Shown: positions 55,501 to 63,893, counted from the first letter of the stretch. The stretch: 64,000 nt of DNA from CALXVA01 sp944393025 (GCA_963931445.1 OZ007016.1:372001-436000); one strand, 5' to 3'. The notes: generated from the letters alone by a model not told the origin. Translations and numbers: made by a program.

Positions 55501-55539
55501 GGCATATATAAAATTTGTTAAATAAATTTTATATATGCC
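55501..55539. terminator. Bidirectional terminator between birA and rubrerythrin
   Basis: GGCATATATAAAATTT pairs with AAATTTTATATATGCC, flanked by A and T runs, between convergent genes. Confidence 0.8.
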
Positions 55540-55558
55540 ATTTAATTAATATAACATA

Positions 55559-56092
55559 TTAGTAATTTTCACAATTTACTTCAAAATAACTTTGAGGATG
55601 TTTACATACTGGGCAAACTGCAGGAGCTTGTAATCCAACATGAATATGTCCACAATTTCTGCATTTCCAAACAACAATACTTCCTTTTTGGAAAACTTCT
55701 CCATTTTCAACATTTTCTAATAATTTTTTATATCTTTCTTCATGATGTTTTTCAACTTCAGCAATTCCTCTAAAAGTTGCTGCAATTTCCATGAATCCTT
55801 CTTCTTCTGCTTCTTTAGCAAAAGTTGGATACATATCTGTCCATTCATAATTTTCACCAGCAGCTGCTGCTGTTAAATTAGCTTTAGTATCTCCAATTCC
55901 TTGTAAATATTTAAAATGTAATTTTGCATGTTCTTTTTCATTTTCAGCTGTTTCCATAAATATTGCAGCTATTTGCTCATATCCTTCTTTTTTTGCAACA
56001 CTTGCAAAATATGTATATTTATTTCTTGCTTCTGATTCTCCAGAAAAAGCAGCTCTTAAATTAGCTTCTGTTTTTGAACCTTTTAATTCCAT
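55559..56092 (-). CDS. rbr: Rubrerythrin
   Basis: Peroxide-reducing diiron protein protecting anaerobes from oxidative stress. 177 residues. The ferritin-like diiron domain occupies 1-140 (ESEARNKYTYFAS, ETAENEKEHAKLHF, AEVEKHHEERYKKLL) and the rubredoxin domain the C-terminus with CRNCGHIH and CPVCKHPQSYF. Ribosome site AGGAGGT. It is divergent from feoB, and both relate to iron handling. Confidence 0.95.
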   Translation of the reverse strand: MELKGSKTEANLRAAFSGESEARNKYTYFASVAKKEGYEQIAAIFMETAENEKEHAKLHFKYLQGIGDTKANLTAAAAGENYEWTDMYPTFAKEAEEEGFMEIAATFRGIAEVEKHHEERYKKLLENVENGEVFQKGSIVVWKCRNCGHIHVGLQAPAVCPVCKHPQSYFEVNCENY

Positions 56093-56215
56093 AATTATTA
56101 CCTCCTAAATTTATAAATAATCAATTAATATAATATTATATTGTTAAAAAAAAGTCAAGCTACAAAATTTAATACAAAGCATATAATACTATAGAAAAAA
56201 TAAAAGAGGTGCTAT

Positions 56216-58363
56216 ATGGGACTTACAAAAACATCCACAGGAGTAAATGTTTTGGATGAAAATACAGAGAATATATCAAAAAAATGTAAATATAAAATTG
56301 CTATAGCAGGAAATCCAAATGTAGGCAAGTCTACTATTTTTAATGGACTTACAGGAATGCATCAACATACAGGAAATTGGCCACGGAAAAACAGTAGCAA
56401 ATGCTACTGGAATATGTAAATATAATGAAATAAATTTTTTACTAGTAGATATACCAGGTACTTACTCCATTATGTCTAATTCAGAAGAAGAAGAAATTGC
56501 AAGAAATTATATTTGTTTTGGCAATCCAGATGCTACAGTTATTATATTAGATGCAACATCATTAGAAAAAAACTTAAATTTAGTATATCAAATAATGGAA
56601 ATAACAGAAAAAGTAGTAGTATGTGTTAATTTATTAGATGAAGCAAAAAAGAAAGGAATATATATAGATTTCAAAGAACTAGAAAAAAGACTGGGAGTAC
56701 CAGTTGTAGGAACAATTGCAAGAAAAAAGAAAACATTAAAAAGTTTAATGGAAAAAATAGAACAAGTATGTAGTCGGAAAAATAAAGAACAATCCTAAAA
56801 AAATAAATTATTTACCAATTATTGAACAAAATGTGGAAAACTTAGAAAAAGAAATTATTAAATTGTTACCAAAAGATAAAAAAAATTTAGCTAGATGGAT
56901 AGCTTTAAAAAAATTAGATGGAAATAAAAATATTTTAGAAAATATCGAAAAAAACTTTAAAATAAAATTAAATATAGATGAATTAGAAGATAAAATAATA
57001 GAAGATAGGTTAAATGACGATAATATTAAAAGAGAAGAAATAAAAGATAAAATAATTTCTAGTATAATATTTATGTGTGAAAATGTTGCAAAAGATGTTA
57101 TTACATATAATAAAAAAGAATATAATTCGAAAGAAAGAAAAATAGATAAAATATTAACTTCTAAAACATTTGGAATACCAATTATGATATTATTCTTAGG
57201 AATAATATTTTGGATTACAATAGTAGGAGCAAATTATCCATCTGAATGGTTATCTCAATTATTTTATTATATACAAGAAAAAATTATATATGTTTTTGAA
57301 ATATTTTCAGTACCAAAATGGTTAAATGGAATATTAATAGATGGAATATATAAAACATTAACATGGATAATTGCAGTAATGCTACCACCAATGGCAATAT
57401 TTTTTCCATTATTTACTTTATTAGAAGATATAGGAGTTTTACCACGAATTGCATTTAATCTAGATAAATATTTTAGAAAAGCAGGTAGTTCGCGGAAAAC
57501 AAGCACTTACAATGTGCATGGGATTTGGTTGTAATAGTGCAGGAGTAACAGGATGTAGAATAATAGATTCACCAAGAGAAAAATTAATATCAATACTTAC
57601 TAATGCATTTGTACCATGTAATGGAAGATTTCCATTCTTAATTACTATATCAACTATTTTTATAGGAGGAGCATTTACCACAAATAATTCATCCATTATT
57701 GCTACATTAGTAGTTTTACTTGTAGTATTACTTGGAATATTTATGACAATCTTTATTTCAAAAATACTTTCAAAAACTGTATTAAAAGGAATTACAAGTT
57801 CTTTTATACTAGAATTACCACCATATAGAAAACCACAAATAGGAAAAGTTTTAATAAGATCAATATTTGATAGAACTCTATTTGTGTTAGGGAGAGCAAT
57901 TTTGGTAGCAGTACCTGCAGGATTGGTAATATGGTTATTTGCTAATATAAATATAGGAAATTTAAGTATATTAACATATTTAGGAAACTTTTTTGACCCA
58001 TTTGCAAGATTAATGGGATTAGATGGTTACATTCTTGTAGCATTTATATTAGGAATACCAGCAAATGAAATAGTTTTACCAATAATTTTAATGAGCTATA
58101 TGGGAAGCGGAAGTTTAGTAGATTTAGAAAATACATTTAGTATTGGCCAAATTTTAGTTCAAAATGGATGGACTCTTCTTACAGCAATAAATGTAATGAT
58201 ATTTATGCTTTTGCATTTTCCATGTACTACTACATTACTTACTATAAAAAAAGAAACTGGTAGTATGAAATGGGTAGGATTAGCATTTCTACTTCCAACA
58301 ATATGTGGAATAGCTTTCTGCTTAATTACAACTGGAATATGGAATTTATTGGCCTACATTTAA
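56216..58363 (+). CDS. feoB: Ferrous iron transporter FeoB, frame broken at three CGG codons
   Basis: GTP-driven Fe2+ importer, about 714 residues when joined. G domain: GNPNVGKST (about 31-39), DIPGTYSI, and NLLDEA for G4. The membrane domain follows, with the FeoB core GFGCNSAGVTGCRI and final helices intact. The frame breaks three times, each at CGG followed by A: 56384 (WP|GKTVANATG, a conserved Gly next to switch I), 56775 (VCS|GKIKNNPKKINY) and 57493 (GSS|GKQALTMCMG). Skipping the C each time restores a continuous protein; nothing else is damaged. FeoA is separate and convergent at 58440. Confidence 0.92.
56384..56387 (+). other. CGG-A frame-shift site 5 (feoB, first)
   Basis: TGG CCA CGG AAA becomes TGG CCA GGA AAA, matching the invariant NWPG of FeoB G domains. 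Confidence 0.88.
56775..56778 (+). other. CGG-A frame-shift site 6 (feoB, second)
   Basis: TGT AGT CGG AAA becomes TGT AGT GGA AAA ATA AAG, leading into the inter-domain region; exactly 130 sense codons after site 5. Confidence 0.83.
57493..57496 (+). other. CGG-A frame-shift site 7 (feoB, third)
   Basis: AGT TCG CGG AAA becomes AGT TCG GGA AAA CAA GCA, restoring the conserved GxGK(R/Q)A segment before the FeoB core. Confidence 0.84.
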
Positions 58364-58398
58364 TATATTAAAAGTTACATTTTAACTTAATAAATTTA

Positions 58399-58430
58399 AT
58401 CCCACAACAAAATTTTGTGGGATATTTTTT
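58399..58430. terminator. Terminator between feoB and feoA
   Basis: ATCCCACAA pairs with TTGTGGGAT, then a run of T on the feoB side. Confidence 0.82.
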
Positions 58431-58439
58431 TAGCCTATC

Positions 58440-58673
58440 TTATTTTTTAAATACTAATATTTTTTCAGCATCCTCTTTTCTAATAGCAAAAACATTATTT
58501 CTAACTTCATAAGCTATAGGATCTCCTGATATACTTTTGAATATGGGTGTGATAATTGTAGTAGGTATTAAACCTAAATCTAGTAATCTCCTTTTAACAT
58601 TATTATTACAATTTATTTCTTTAATAATTCCAGAAGAATGTAAGTTTAATTTAGTTAAAGGTATAGTTTCCAT
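58440..58673 (-). CDS. feoA: FeoA-domain protein
   Basis: 77-residue SH3-like protein that assists FeoB. Family pattern METIPLTKLN, RRLLDLGLIPTTIITPI and YEVRNNVFAIRKEDAEKILV is clear. Unusually it lies tail-to-tail with feoB rather than upstream in the same operon, so the two need separate promoters. GGTGACTTT lies upstream as ribosome site. Confidence 0.88.
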   Translation of the reverse strand: METIPLTKLNLHSSGIIKEINCNNNVKRRLLDLGLIPTTIITPIFKSISGDPIAYEVRNNVFAIRKEDAEKILVFKK

Positions 58674-58801
58674 AAAGTCACCTCTTTATATAATATGTAA
58701 GAAAATGAAAAATGCAATAAGATTATTTTGAATGAAAAAATATATAAATTGTTAGTGTTTAAAGTATTAAAAGTTTTCAATATCTTAATTTCATATTTCT
58801 A

Positions 58802-58831
58802 TTGACAAAAAATAAAAGCTTGAGGTAAAAT
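58802..58831 (+). promoter_or_regulatory. Promoter of the DGR target gene
   Basis: TTGACA (58802-58807), 18-base spacer, TAAAAT (58826-58831). It implies a 5' leader of about 220 bases. Confidence 0.6.
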
Positions 58832-58844
58832 AAAAGTGACCAAA

Positions 58845-58941
58845 AAAGGAAACTAAAAAGTACCAAAAAGGTACAAAAAAAATTTAAGGTAATTTGAAAC
58901 TTAGAAGTACAAAAAATGTGCAAAAAGGTACTTTTTAAGTT
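58845..58941 (+). other. Structured leader of the DGR target gene
   Basis: Contains GTACCAAAAAGGTAC (a small hairpin) and AACTTAGAAGTAC pairing with GTACTTTTTAAGTT (58898-58941). The repeated GGTAC/GTACC boxes could form alternative structures. Along with the promoter this is what the 58674-59061 gap holds. Confidence 0.4.
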
Positions 58942-59061
58942 TTAAAAATAGGTCAATAAAATAAATAAAAAAATAACAAAATAAAGCAAAATGAATGAAA
59001 AGTAAAAAAGAAGGCAATATTAAAATTGTAAAATAAACAAAAGAAAGGAGCAAAGGAAAAA

Positions 59062-60306
59062 ATGAGTAAAAATAAAAAGTTTCAAAAAGCCTTAAAACAA
59101 GAAAGAGGAATAACCTTAATAGCATTAGTAATAACAATAGTAATATTAATAATATTAGCAACAGTAGCAATAAGGGGAGCATTTGACGATAACGGATTAG
59201 TAGGAAGGGCAAAAGAGGCAAGAGATAAAACAGAGCAAGGAGAAATAAAAGAAGACCAAACAATGGCAAATTTAGATGCATATATAACAGAGCAAACAAA
59301 AGAGCCAGAACAACTACCAAGTACAATAGCAGATGCGAAAGATAAGAATTATGTCTTTACAACAAAAACACCAATAAAAGATGAAAAAAATAATACAATA
59401 ATGGTTCCAGCAGGATTTAAAATAGCGGAAGATTCAGGAAATACAGTACAGCAGGGAATAGTAATAGAGGATGTAAGTGCATCAACAGATACAGCTGTGC
59501 AAGGAAGTCAATATGTGTGGATACCAGTAGGAACATTTACAAAAGATGATGGAAGCAAAAGCGAAAATATAAAATTAGGAAGATATACATTTAGTAGATC
59601 ATCACCAGGAACACCAACATTAGTTCAAGATGCAAAAAATTATACGCAAAGTGTAATACTTGATTCACACTTTTCAGAATTATCAACATATAGAGAAGGA
59701 ACTGCAAGTAGTGGAACAGATGGAAGAAATGCAACAGCAAAAGATTTAAAAGGATTTATAGATAGTGTAGATTCAAATGGAGGATATTATATAGGAAGAT
59801 ATGAAGCAAGTTATGCAAGTGGAAGTAGTGTAGCAGATTATAAAGCAGCATCAAAAATATCTAATAGTTATTCTGGAAGTATGTCATATACACAAGGAAG
59901 ATTGTGGAACTATATAACTCAACTAGATGCATCAAAAGTTGCAATAAATACTTATGCAGGAAGTAGTAGTGTAAAAAGTGATTTAATAAATAGTTATGCA
60001 TGGGATACAGCAATAGTGTATATACAAGAGGCAGGAAATAGTAATTATGCAAATCAAACAAGTAAAAACTCTAGTTTAGCAAATACAGGAGCAAATACAG
60101 ATGTAGTATGTAAAATAAATGATATGGCATCAAATGTAAGAGAATGGACAACAGAATATTCAAGTTACACACGCAGTTCTGCTTACCCATGTACTGGTAG
60201 AGGAGGCTATTATACCTACAGTCACTATTACACAGCTTACCGTGACTACAATGATGCGACTGTTAGCCGCAACGACTTTGGCTTCCGCCTCAGCTTGTAT
60301 TTGTAG
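59062..60306 (+). CDS. DGR target: prepilin-like protein with C-type-lectin/FGE-like variable domain
   Basis: 414 residues. After a basic leader comes a prepilin cleavage site and helix (ERGITLIALVITIVILIILA, Gly at residue 16), then AFDDNGLVGRAKEARDKTEQGE typical of pilin-like proteins. From about residue 150 it has a formylglycine-generating-enzyme/C-type-lectin fold: YVWIPVGTF, GGYYIGRYEAS, LWNYITQLDASKVAI, AWDTAIVYIQ, NDMASNVREWT. The last 45 residues are the variable region, Tyr/Asp/Arg-rich, ending FGFRLSLYL. This end is GC-richer than the rest. It is likely a membrane or surface ligand-binding protein diversified by the adjacent retroelement. AAAGGAG precedes the ATG. Confidence 0.88.
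   Translation: MSKNKKFQKALKQERGITLIALVITIVILIILATVAIRGAFDDNGLVGRAKEARDKTEQGEIKEDQTMANLDAYITEQTKEPEQLPSTIADAKDKNYVFTTKTPIKDEKNNTIMVPAGFKIAEDSGNTVQQGIVIEDVSASTDTAVQGSQYVWIPVGTFTKDDGSKSENIKLGRYTFSRSSPGTPTLVQDAKNYTQSVILDSHFSELSTYREGTASSGTDGRNATAKDLKGFIDSVDSNGGYYIGRYEASYASGSSVADYKAASKISNSYSGSMSYTQGRLWNYITQLDASKVAINTYAGSSSVKSDLINSYAWDTAIVYIQEAGNSNYANQTSKNSSLANTGANTDVVCKINDMASNVREWTTEYSSYTRSSAYPCTGRGGYYTYSHYYTAYRDYNDATVSRNDFGFRLSLYL
60165..60300 (+). other. DGR variable region (VR)
   Basis: Bases 60181-60264 align without gaps to the template repeat at 63917-64000. All 14 differences fall at adenines of the template (for example AAC to TAC, GAC or CAC; AAT to GAT, GGT or GTT). Upstream of 60181 alignment continues with a one-codon gap. 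The GC-rich end (GACTTTGGCTTCCGCCTCAG) resembles an initiation-of-mutagenic-homing site; its template partner is outside the window. Confidence 0.93.
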
Positions 60307-60316
60307 AACTGGATGC

Positions 60317-61743
60317 GAGACTGTCATAAATTTTGTGTAAAATAAAAAATACCTTTTATGATATAATAAAAAATAATATCAAGGAGGTATTTTTTCTATG
60401 GAAGAAAAAGAGAAAAATTTAGCAGAAGAAGAAGCAATGAACAAATTAGTGAAGGAAATACTAAAAGAAGGAGATGTAAAGACAGTTTTTGATGTAGAAA
60501 GTAAATTAAAAAAATCATTTGGGAAAATAATACAAAGTATGTTAGAAGCTGAAATGAAAGAACATCTAGGGCATAACAAATATGAATATACAACGGAAAA
60601 TAAAGAAAATTATAGAAATGGAACTTCAAAGAAAAAGGTAAAAAGCAATTTGGGAGAAATAGAGTTAGATATACCAAGAGATAGAAAAGGGGAATTTGAT
60701 CCAATAGTAGTTCCAAAACATAGTAGAGATATATCAAGTATAGAACAACAAATAATAAATTTATTTGCAATGGGAAATTCTACAAGAGAAATAAGTACAT
60801 TCATAGAAGATATGTATGGATTTAGTGTATCAGCAGAAATGGTAAGTAATATAACAGATAAAATAATACCAGAAATGGAAGAATGGAAATCTAGAAGATT
60901 AGAAGAAATATACCCATTTGTATTTATAGATGCAATTCATTTTAATGTAAAAGAAAATGGAGTAATAGGTAAAAAAGCAGCATATATAGCAATGGGAATA
61001 AGCAAAGAAGGAATAAAAGAAGTGTTAGGAATATATATAGGAGAAAGTGAAAGTTCAAAATTTTGGATGACTGTATTTAATAACTTAAAAAATAGAGGAT
61101 TAAAAGATATATTAGTATTATCAAGTGATGGACTAACAGGAATAAAGGAAGCAATACAAATAGCATTTCCAAATACAGAGCATCAAACATGTATAGTACA
61201 TTTAACAAGAAATACATTAAAATATGTATCACATAAAGATAAATACTCATTTGCCCAAGATTTAAAAACAATATATACAGCGTCAGATGAAGAAATAGGA
61301 AAGAAATTAATGTATGAAGTGACTGAAAAATGGAAAGTAAAATATCCTACAGCAATGGACAGATGGGAAGAAAATTGGGGAATAATAATCCCATTTTTCA
61401 AATTTAGTCAGAAAATACGAAAAATGATATATACAACTAATACAATAGAAAGTTTAAATAGTAGTTATAGAAGATTAAATAAAGCAAGAAATGTTTATCC
61501 TTCAAGAGATTCATTAATGAAAGTATTGTATTTATCAACGAAAAAAGTGACTAAAAACTGGACATCAAGAGTACCAGAATGGGGAGAAACTTTAAGAGAA
61601 TTAGAAATTTTATATGTTGGAAGAATATAAAAAAGCAAAAATTGTAAAAATAATACAATTCTTGCTTATGGTATGATATAATTATACATATAAAAAATCA
61701 TAAAAGGTATAAAGTCAGTTTACACAAAAAACTTTACACACTC
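60317..61743 (+). mobile_element. IS256-family insertion sequence with 8-bp target duplication
   Basis: The element is flanked by direct repeats CTGGATGC at 60309-60316 and 61744-61751. Its ends are imperfect inverted repeats: left GAGACTGTCATAAATTTTGT, right (reverse complement) GAGTGTGTAAAGTTTTTTGT, both continuing GTAAA; 17 of 25 positions match. It sits two bases beyond the stop codon of the DGR target gene, between the variable region and the accessory genes. Confidence 0.92.
60398..61630 (+). CDS. IS256-family (mutator-type) transposase
   Basis: 410 residues, complete. The mutator-type DDE catalytic residues are visible: Asp in FVFIDAIHFNVKENG near residue 185, Asp in VLSSDGLTGIKEAI near 247, and Glu in YTTNTIESLNSSYRR near 352. 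The family signature C-H pair (HQTCIVHLTRN) lies near 268. AAGGAGG precedes the ATG. Intact, so probably a recent and possibly active insertion. Confidence 0.95.
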   Translation: MEEKEKNLAEEEAMNKLVKEILKEGDVKTVFDVESKLKKSFGKIIQSMLEAEMKEHLGHNKYEYTTENKENYRNGTSKKKVKSNLGEIELDIPRDRKGEFDPIVVPKHSRDISSIEQQIINLFAMGNSTREISTFIEDMYGFSVSAEMVSNITDKIIPEMEEWKSRRLEEIYPFVFIDAIHFNVKENGVIGKKAAYIAMGISKEGIKEVLGIYIGESESSKFWMTVFNNLKNRGLKDILVLSSDGLTGIKEAIQIAFPNTEHQTCIVHLTRNTLKYVSHKDKYSFAQDLKTIYTASDEEIGKKLMYEVTEKWKVKYPTAMDRWEENWGIIIPFFKFSQKIRKMIYTTNTIESLNSSYRRLNKARNVYPSRDSLMKVLYLSTKKVTKNWTSRVPEWGETLRELEILYVGRI

Positions 61744-61751
61744 CTGGATGC

Positions 61752-62040
61752 TGATAGAAAGGTAGAGTAAAAAGAATAGAAAAGTTAATTAAAAAATAGA
61801 ACACCCAAATCGTAAGTCTAGCGAACTGAAAGTACGCTAGAGGGAAGGAAAATTTTAGATTTACTTAAAAATTAGAAAATGAATTTTCTAATTTTTAAGA
61901 ATATATAAAATTTTCCGCCCTAACAAGGGTGCATGGCGCCACGCCCTAACAAGGGTGCATGGCGCCATTACTGCTTTTTAGAGGTAAAAAGTAGTACTAG
62001 CGCCACCAAAATTAAATATAAAATAGGTGGTGTAATAAAA
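61752..62040 (+). other. Structured, GC-rich leader ahead of the DGR accessory genes
   Basis: Three palindromes in a row: CTAGCG / CGCTAG (61818-61841); CTTAAAAATTAGAAAAT / ATTTTCTAATTTTTAAG (61864-61899); and a long hairpin joining GGCGCC...TACTGCTTTTTA with TAAAAAGTAGTA...GCGCC (61961-62006). It also contains a 26-bp tandem duplication. GC content is well above the surroundings. No coding gene is seen. Confidence 0.55.
61916..61967 (+). repeat. 26-bp perfect tandem duplication
   Basis: Two copies of CGCCCTAACAAGGGTGCATG followed by GCGCCA, at 61916-61941 and 61942-61967. Each contains GCCCT/AGGG arms and the palindrome GGCGCC. Confidence 0.85.
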
Positions 62041-62448
62041 ATGTCATTTAGTCAGATGTTAGATTTATTAAAAAAGAAAGAAAAAGGAAATATAGTTTTT
62101 GTAAAGATAGGTACATTCTATATAACTGTAGGAGAAGATGCAGTATTAATACATAAAAAATTAAACCTAAAATGTACATGTTACAAGAAAAATATATGTA
62201 AAGTAGGATTTCCAGTAGTAGCATTTGATAAATATGTTGAAAAATTAAATGAAATAAAATATAGATATGTGATATATGATTTAAACTTAGAAAAAACTGA
62301 GCTAAAAGAAATAATTAGAAAAAATGGAAAATATAATAAAGAAATTGAAAAAAATATAAACTGTCTTTTGTGTAAAGGAGTAAAAGTATATAAGGAAGAT
62401 GATAAATATTTATTGGCATTAAGTAAGTATTTAGAAGAAAAGAAATAA
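62041..62448 (+). CDS. DGR accessory MutS-like protein (MutS domain I type)
   Basis: 135 residues from MSFSQMLDLL behind AGGTGGTG; an open frame extending upstream only reads through the tandem repeats and is rejected. Residues 15-80 follow the MutS N-terminal mismatch-recognition domain: NIVFVKIGTFYITVGEDAVL parallels MutS FFxMGDFYExFxxDA, then LNLKCTC, a GFPVVAFDKYVEKLNE block and YRYVIYDL. The Phe of the Phe-X-Glu reader is replaced by F-Y-I, so base reading may differ. MutS-like genes are known companions of some DGRs. It precedes avd by 52 bases. Confidence 0.75.
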   Translation: MSFSQMLDLLKKKEKGNIVFVKIGTFYITVGEDAVLIHKKLNLKCTCYKKNICKVGFPVVAFDKYVEKLNEIKYRYVIYDLNLEKTELKEIIRKNGKYNKEIEKNINCLLCKGVKVYKEDDKYLLALSKYLEEKK

Positions 62449-62500
62449 GAAAAGTAAAAAAATGTGGAAAACTATATTATACGAGGAGAAATAATATAAA

Positions 62501-62875
62501 ATGAAACAAGAAGAAATACTTATACTAATACCCAAAATAGAAAAATATATTGAATATATGCTAAATGTAATATTGAAAATTCCAAGAACAGAGAAATTTA
62601 ATATAGGTAATGAATATAAAACAAGTATGTACAAGATACTTTCAAATGCAATTTATATAAATAAAATAGGAAATAATAACGAATCTATAAATAAAATTGA
62701 ATACTTAAATAAAATAGATGCAGAACTTGTTTTAGAAAGAATATATTTAAGACTAATGTTAAAAAATAGATGGATAGATGAAAAAAAGTTTAAAGTAGCA
62801 ATAGAACTAATATATGAGATAGGAAAAATAGTGGGAGGACTAATAAAATATTATGGCAAAAACAATAAGAAATGA
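62501..62875 (+). CDS. avd: DGR accessory variability determinant (Avd-like)
   Basis: 124 residues, almost all helical, consistent with the four-helix-bundle Avd fold that forms a basic pentamer binding the reverse transcriptase and template RNA. Lys-rich (pI clearly basic), with the family-like IPKIEKYIEYMLNVILKIPRTEKFNIGNEYK start and RIYLRLMLKNRWIDEKKFKVA. ACGAGGAGA lies upstream. Its last 23 bases overlap the RT start, so the two are translationally linked. Confidence 0.85.
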   Translation: MKQEEILILIPKIEKYIEYMLNVILKIPRTEKFNIGNEYKTSMYKILSNAIYINKIGNNNESINKIEYLNKIDAELVLERIYLRLMLKNRWIDEKKFKVAIELIYEIGKIVGGLIKYYGKNNKK

Positions 62876-63861
62876 ATTTGATAAAAAGCTGTCTTATGAA
62901 AGTCTATTTCATGCACATAAATTAAGTAGGAAAGGTAAAGGTTATAGAAAAGAAATAATATTATTTAATCTAAAACAAGAAGAATATATAATGTGGTTAT
63001 ACGAAAAATTAAAAACAAAAACATATAGGCATAGTGGTTATACTATATTTTATGTAACAGAGCCAAAGCTAAGAAAAATAGAAAAAAGTATATATTTAGA
63101 TAGAATAGTACATAGATGGGTAGTAGATAATTTTTTAGAACCATATTTTGTACCAACATTTGTAAATACAAGTTATGCATGTTTAAAGAAAAGAGGAATG
63201 CATAAAGCGTGTTTAGATGTGCAAAATACAATGAAACATTTAGAAAAAATATGGGAAGAATACTATATACTAAAAATGGATGTTAGAAAATACTTTCAAA
63301 ATATAAATAAAGATATATTATATAAAATATTAAATAGGAAAATACAAGATATAAAATTGTTGTGGCTTTTAAAAGAAATAATATATTCAAATAAAGGAAA
63401 AAAAGGCTTAGCAATAGGAAATTATACATCACAAATGTTTGCAAATATATATTTAAATGAGGTAGACCAGTATATAAAAAATAAATTGCATTGTAAATAT
63501 TATTTTAGATATTTGGATGATAGTATAGCTATGTTTAAAACAAAAGAAGAAGCAAAATATATGTTAGAAAAAATAAAAAATTTTTTAAAATGTAACTTAG
63601 AATTGGAACTAAATGAAAAAACACAAATATTTAAAAATAAGCAAGGAGTTAATTTTTGTGGTTATAAAATAAATCCATATAGATTAAAAATAAGAGACAA
63701 ACGGAAAAAGAAAACTAAAGAAAAAAGTAAAAAAACTAAAGTATAAAATACAAAATAAAGAAATAACAAGTAAAGAGGCAAGAAAATATTTATGTGGACA
63801 TTATGGTTATATAAAATACGCAAATGTAAAAAAATTATCAGAGAAAATATTTGAAATATGA
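62853..63861 (+). CDS. DGR reverse transcriptase, frame broken at CGG (63702)
   Basis: Error-prone reverse transcriptase copying the template repeat with adenine mutagenesis. Motifs: RIVHRWVVDNFLEPYF, motif A MDVRKYFQNI near residue 142, the DGR-type motif IGNYTSQMFANIYLNE (with SQ near 193), catalytic YLDDS near 220, and FCGYKINPYRLKIRDK near 268. The zero frame ends at 63746 with a Lys-rich nonsense tail. Skipping C63702 (GAC AAA CGG AAA to GAC AAA GGA AAA) gives IRDKGKRKLKKKVKKLKYKI and a C-terminal domain ending KLSEKIFEI at 63861, total 335 residues, the usual DGR RT form. Template repeat follows 33 bases later. Confidence 0.93.
63702..63705 (+). other. CGG-A frame-shift site 8 (DGR reverse transcriptase)
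   Basis: GAC AAA CGG AAA becomes GAC AAA GGA AAA. Without the shift the thumb-like C-terminus (about 52 residues including YLCGHYGYIKYANVKKL) is lost. Confidence 0.86.
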
Positions 63862-63893
63862 GAATATAATAAAACTAGGGATAAATCAAAATT

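Noticed and set aside
3205..58363. Reading addB, znuB and feoB as pseudogenes
   Set aside because: Each has only CGG-A lesions, no other stops or indels, and full family motifs on both sides; decay would give mixed lesions.
61933..62040. An extended start for the MutS-like gene at 61933
   Set aside because: The extra codons read through the GC-rich tandem repeats; AGGTGGTG before the ATG at 62041 is a better start.
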